Program-made: the position numbers and the translations under genes
Shown: piece after piece, positions 22,286-22,500 of the stretch
Numbering within the stretch: the first letter of the stretch is position 1
How the letters are laid out: each line of letters opens with the position of its first letter
Source of the DNA: Nymphaea colorata
Taxonomy: Eukaryota > Streptophyta > Magnoliopsida > Nymphaeales > Nymphaeaceae
Direction: 5' to 3'
Length of the DNA: 22,500 bases
Assembly: GCF_008831285.2 (NCBI RefSeq)
Contig: NW_022204659.1
Location: 1-22,500 of the forward strand
Notes under the pieces: generated by a model
Told to the model about the DNA's origin: nothing
What the model saw: only the letters and a program-made list of their open reading frames with translations
The model's database searches: none

Positions 22286-22356
22286 GCCCTTTTAACTCAG
22301 CGGTAGAGTAACGCCATGGTAAGGCGTAAGTCATCGGTTCAAATCCGATAAAGGCT
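22286..22356 (+). tRNA. trnT-GGU: tRNA-Thr (GGU), acceptor stem one base short as given
   Basis: The body of the cloverleaf is canonical: D arm CTCAGCGGTAGAG, anticodon GGU in the loop CATGGTAAG, and T arm ATCGG-TTCAAAT-CCGAT. The acceptor 5' strand is GCCCTTT, which needs AAAGGGC (or the wobble form AAGGGGC) at the 3' side. The sequence reads AAAGGCT, so one G is missing and the gene is 71 nt rather than 72. The position between trnE and psbD is standard. The most likely explanation is a missed base in the sequence. Confidence 0.93.
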
Positions 22357-22500
22357 TTTCCATGAAGCTGCAATGGTCATTTTTCCGCATCCGGTAGAGA
22401 TGGTATAAAAAAGGGAACTGCCTGGCAAAGTTATAATGAGTTATGGGGTTGAACACTTGTTCATTCATTATGATAATAGGATGTCCCGCATTAGGAAGAC
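22357..22500. other. Start of the trnT-psbD spacer
   Basis: These are the last 144 nt of the window. No gene is seen. In angiosperms psbD follows on the plus strand, outside this window. Confidence 0.6.

Overview
The window is a piece of a land-plant plastid (chloroplast) genome, specifically the large single-copy region of a flowering plant, probably a eudicot. The gene order is the standard angiosperm one. On the minus strand lie atpA, atpF, atpH, atpI, rps2, rpoC2, rpoC1 and rpoB. They are followed by trnC-GCA(+), petN(+), psbM(-), trnD-GUC(-), trnY-GUA(-), trnE-UUC(-) and trnT-GGU(+). The spacers are AT-rich, the two expected group II introns (atpF, rpoC1) are in place, and the encoded proteins match well-known plastid families. 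The species cannot be named from the sequence alone.

Layout. Bases 1-5057 hold the large ATP-synthase cluster: atpA (cut by the window edge), atpF in two exons, atpH and atpI. They encode the CF1 alpha subunit and the CFo subunits b (I), c (III) and a (IV). rps2 (5283-5993) links this cluster to the RNA polymerase operon rpoB-rpoC1-rpoC2 (6167-16545). That operon encodes the beta, beta' and beta'' subunits of the plastid-encoded polymerase (PEP), which transcribes most photosynthesis genes. From 17801 to the end come tRNA genes and two tiny photosynthetic genes (petN, cytochrome b6f; psbM, photosystem II), separated by long non-coding spacers. The spacers carry short tandem repeats and hairpins.

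The most notable observation is a quality or integrity problem rather than a new system. As given, the first third of rpoB (about 15720-16430) contains roughly a dozen single-base indels. Nearly all are losses from short homopolymers, and the protein is recognisable only by hopping between frames. The remaining 790 codons are open. The rpoC2 3' end has two similar one-base losses in G6 runs. The trnT-GGU acceptor stem and perhaps the trnC-GCA variable loop are also one base short. The pattern fits consensus or sequencing errors better than real gene decay, but only reads or transcripts can decide.

Other points worth a look are likely C-to-U RNA-editing sites in rps2, rpoB, rpoC1 and atpI, and a close match to the PPR10-binding element upstream of atpH. 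There is also a canonical sigma70-type promoter for the trnE-trnY-trnD unit, an A16 slippery run inside rpoC2, and several perfect short tandem repeats. I see no mobile element, CRISPR array, defence system or other undescribed system here.
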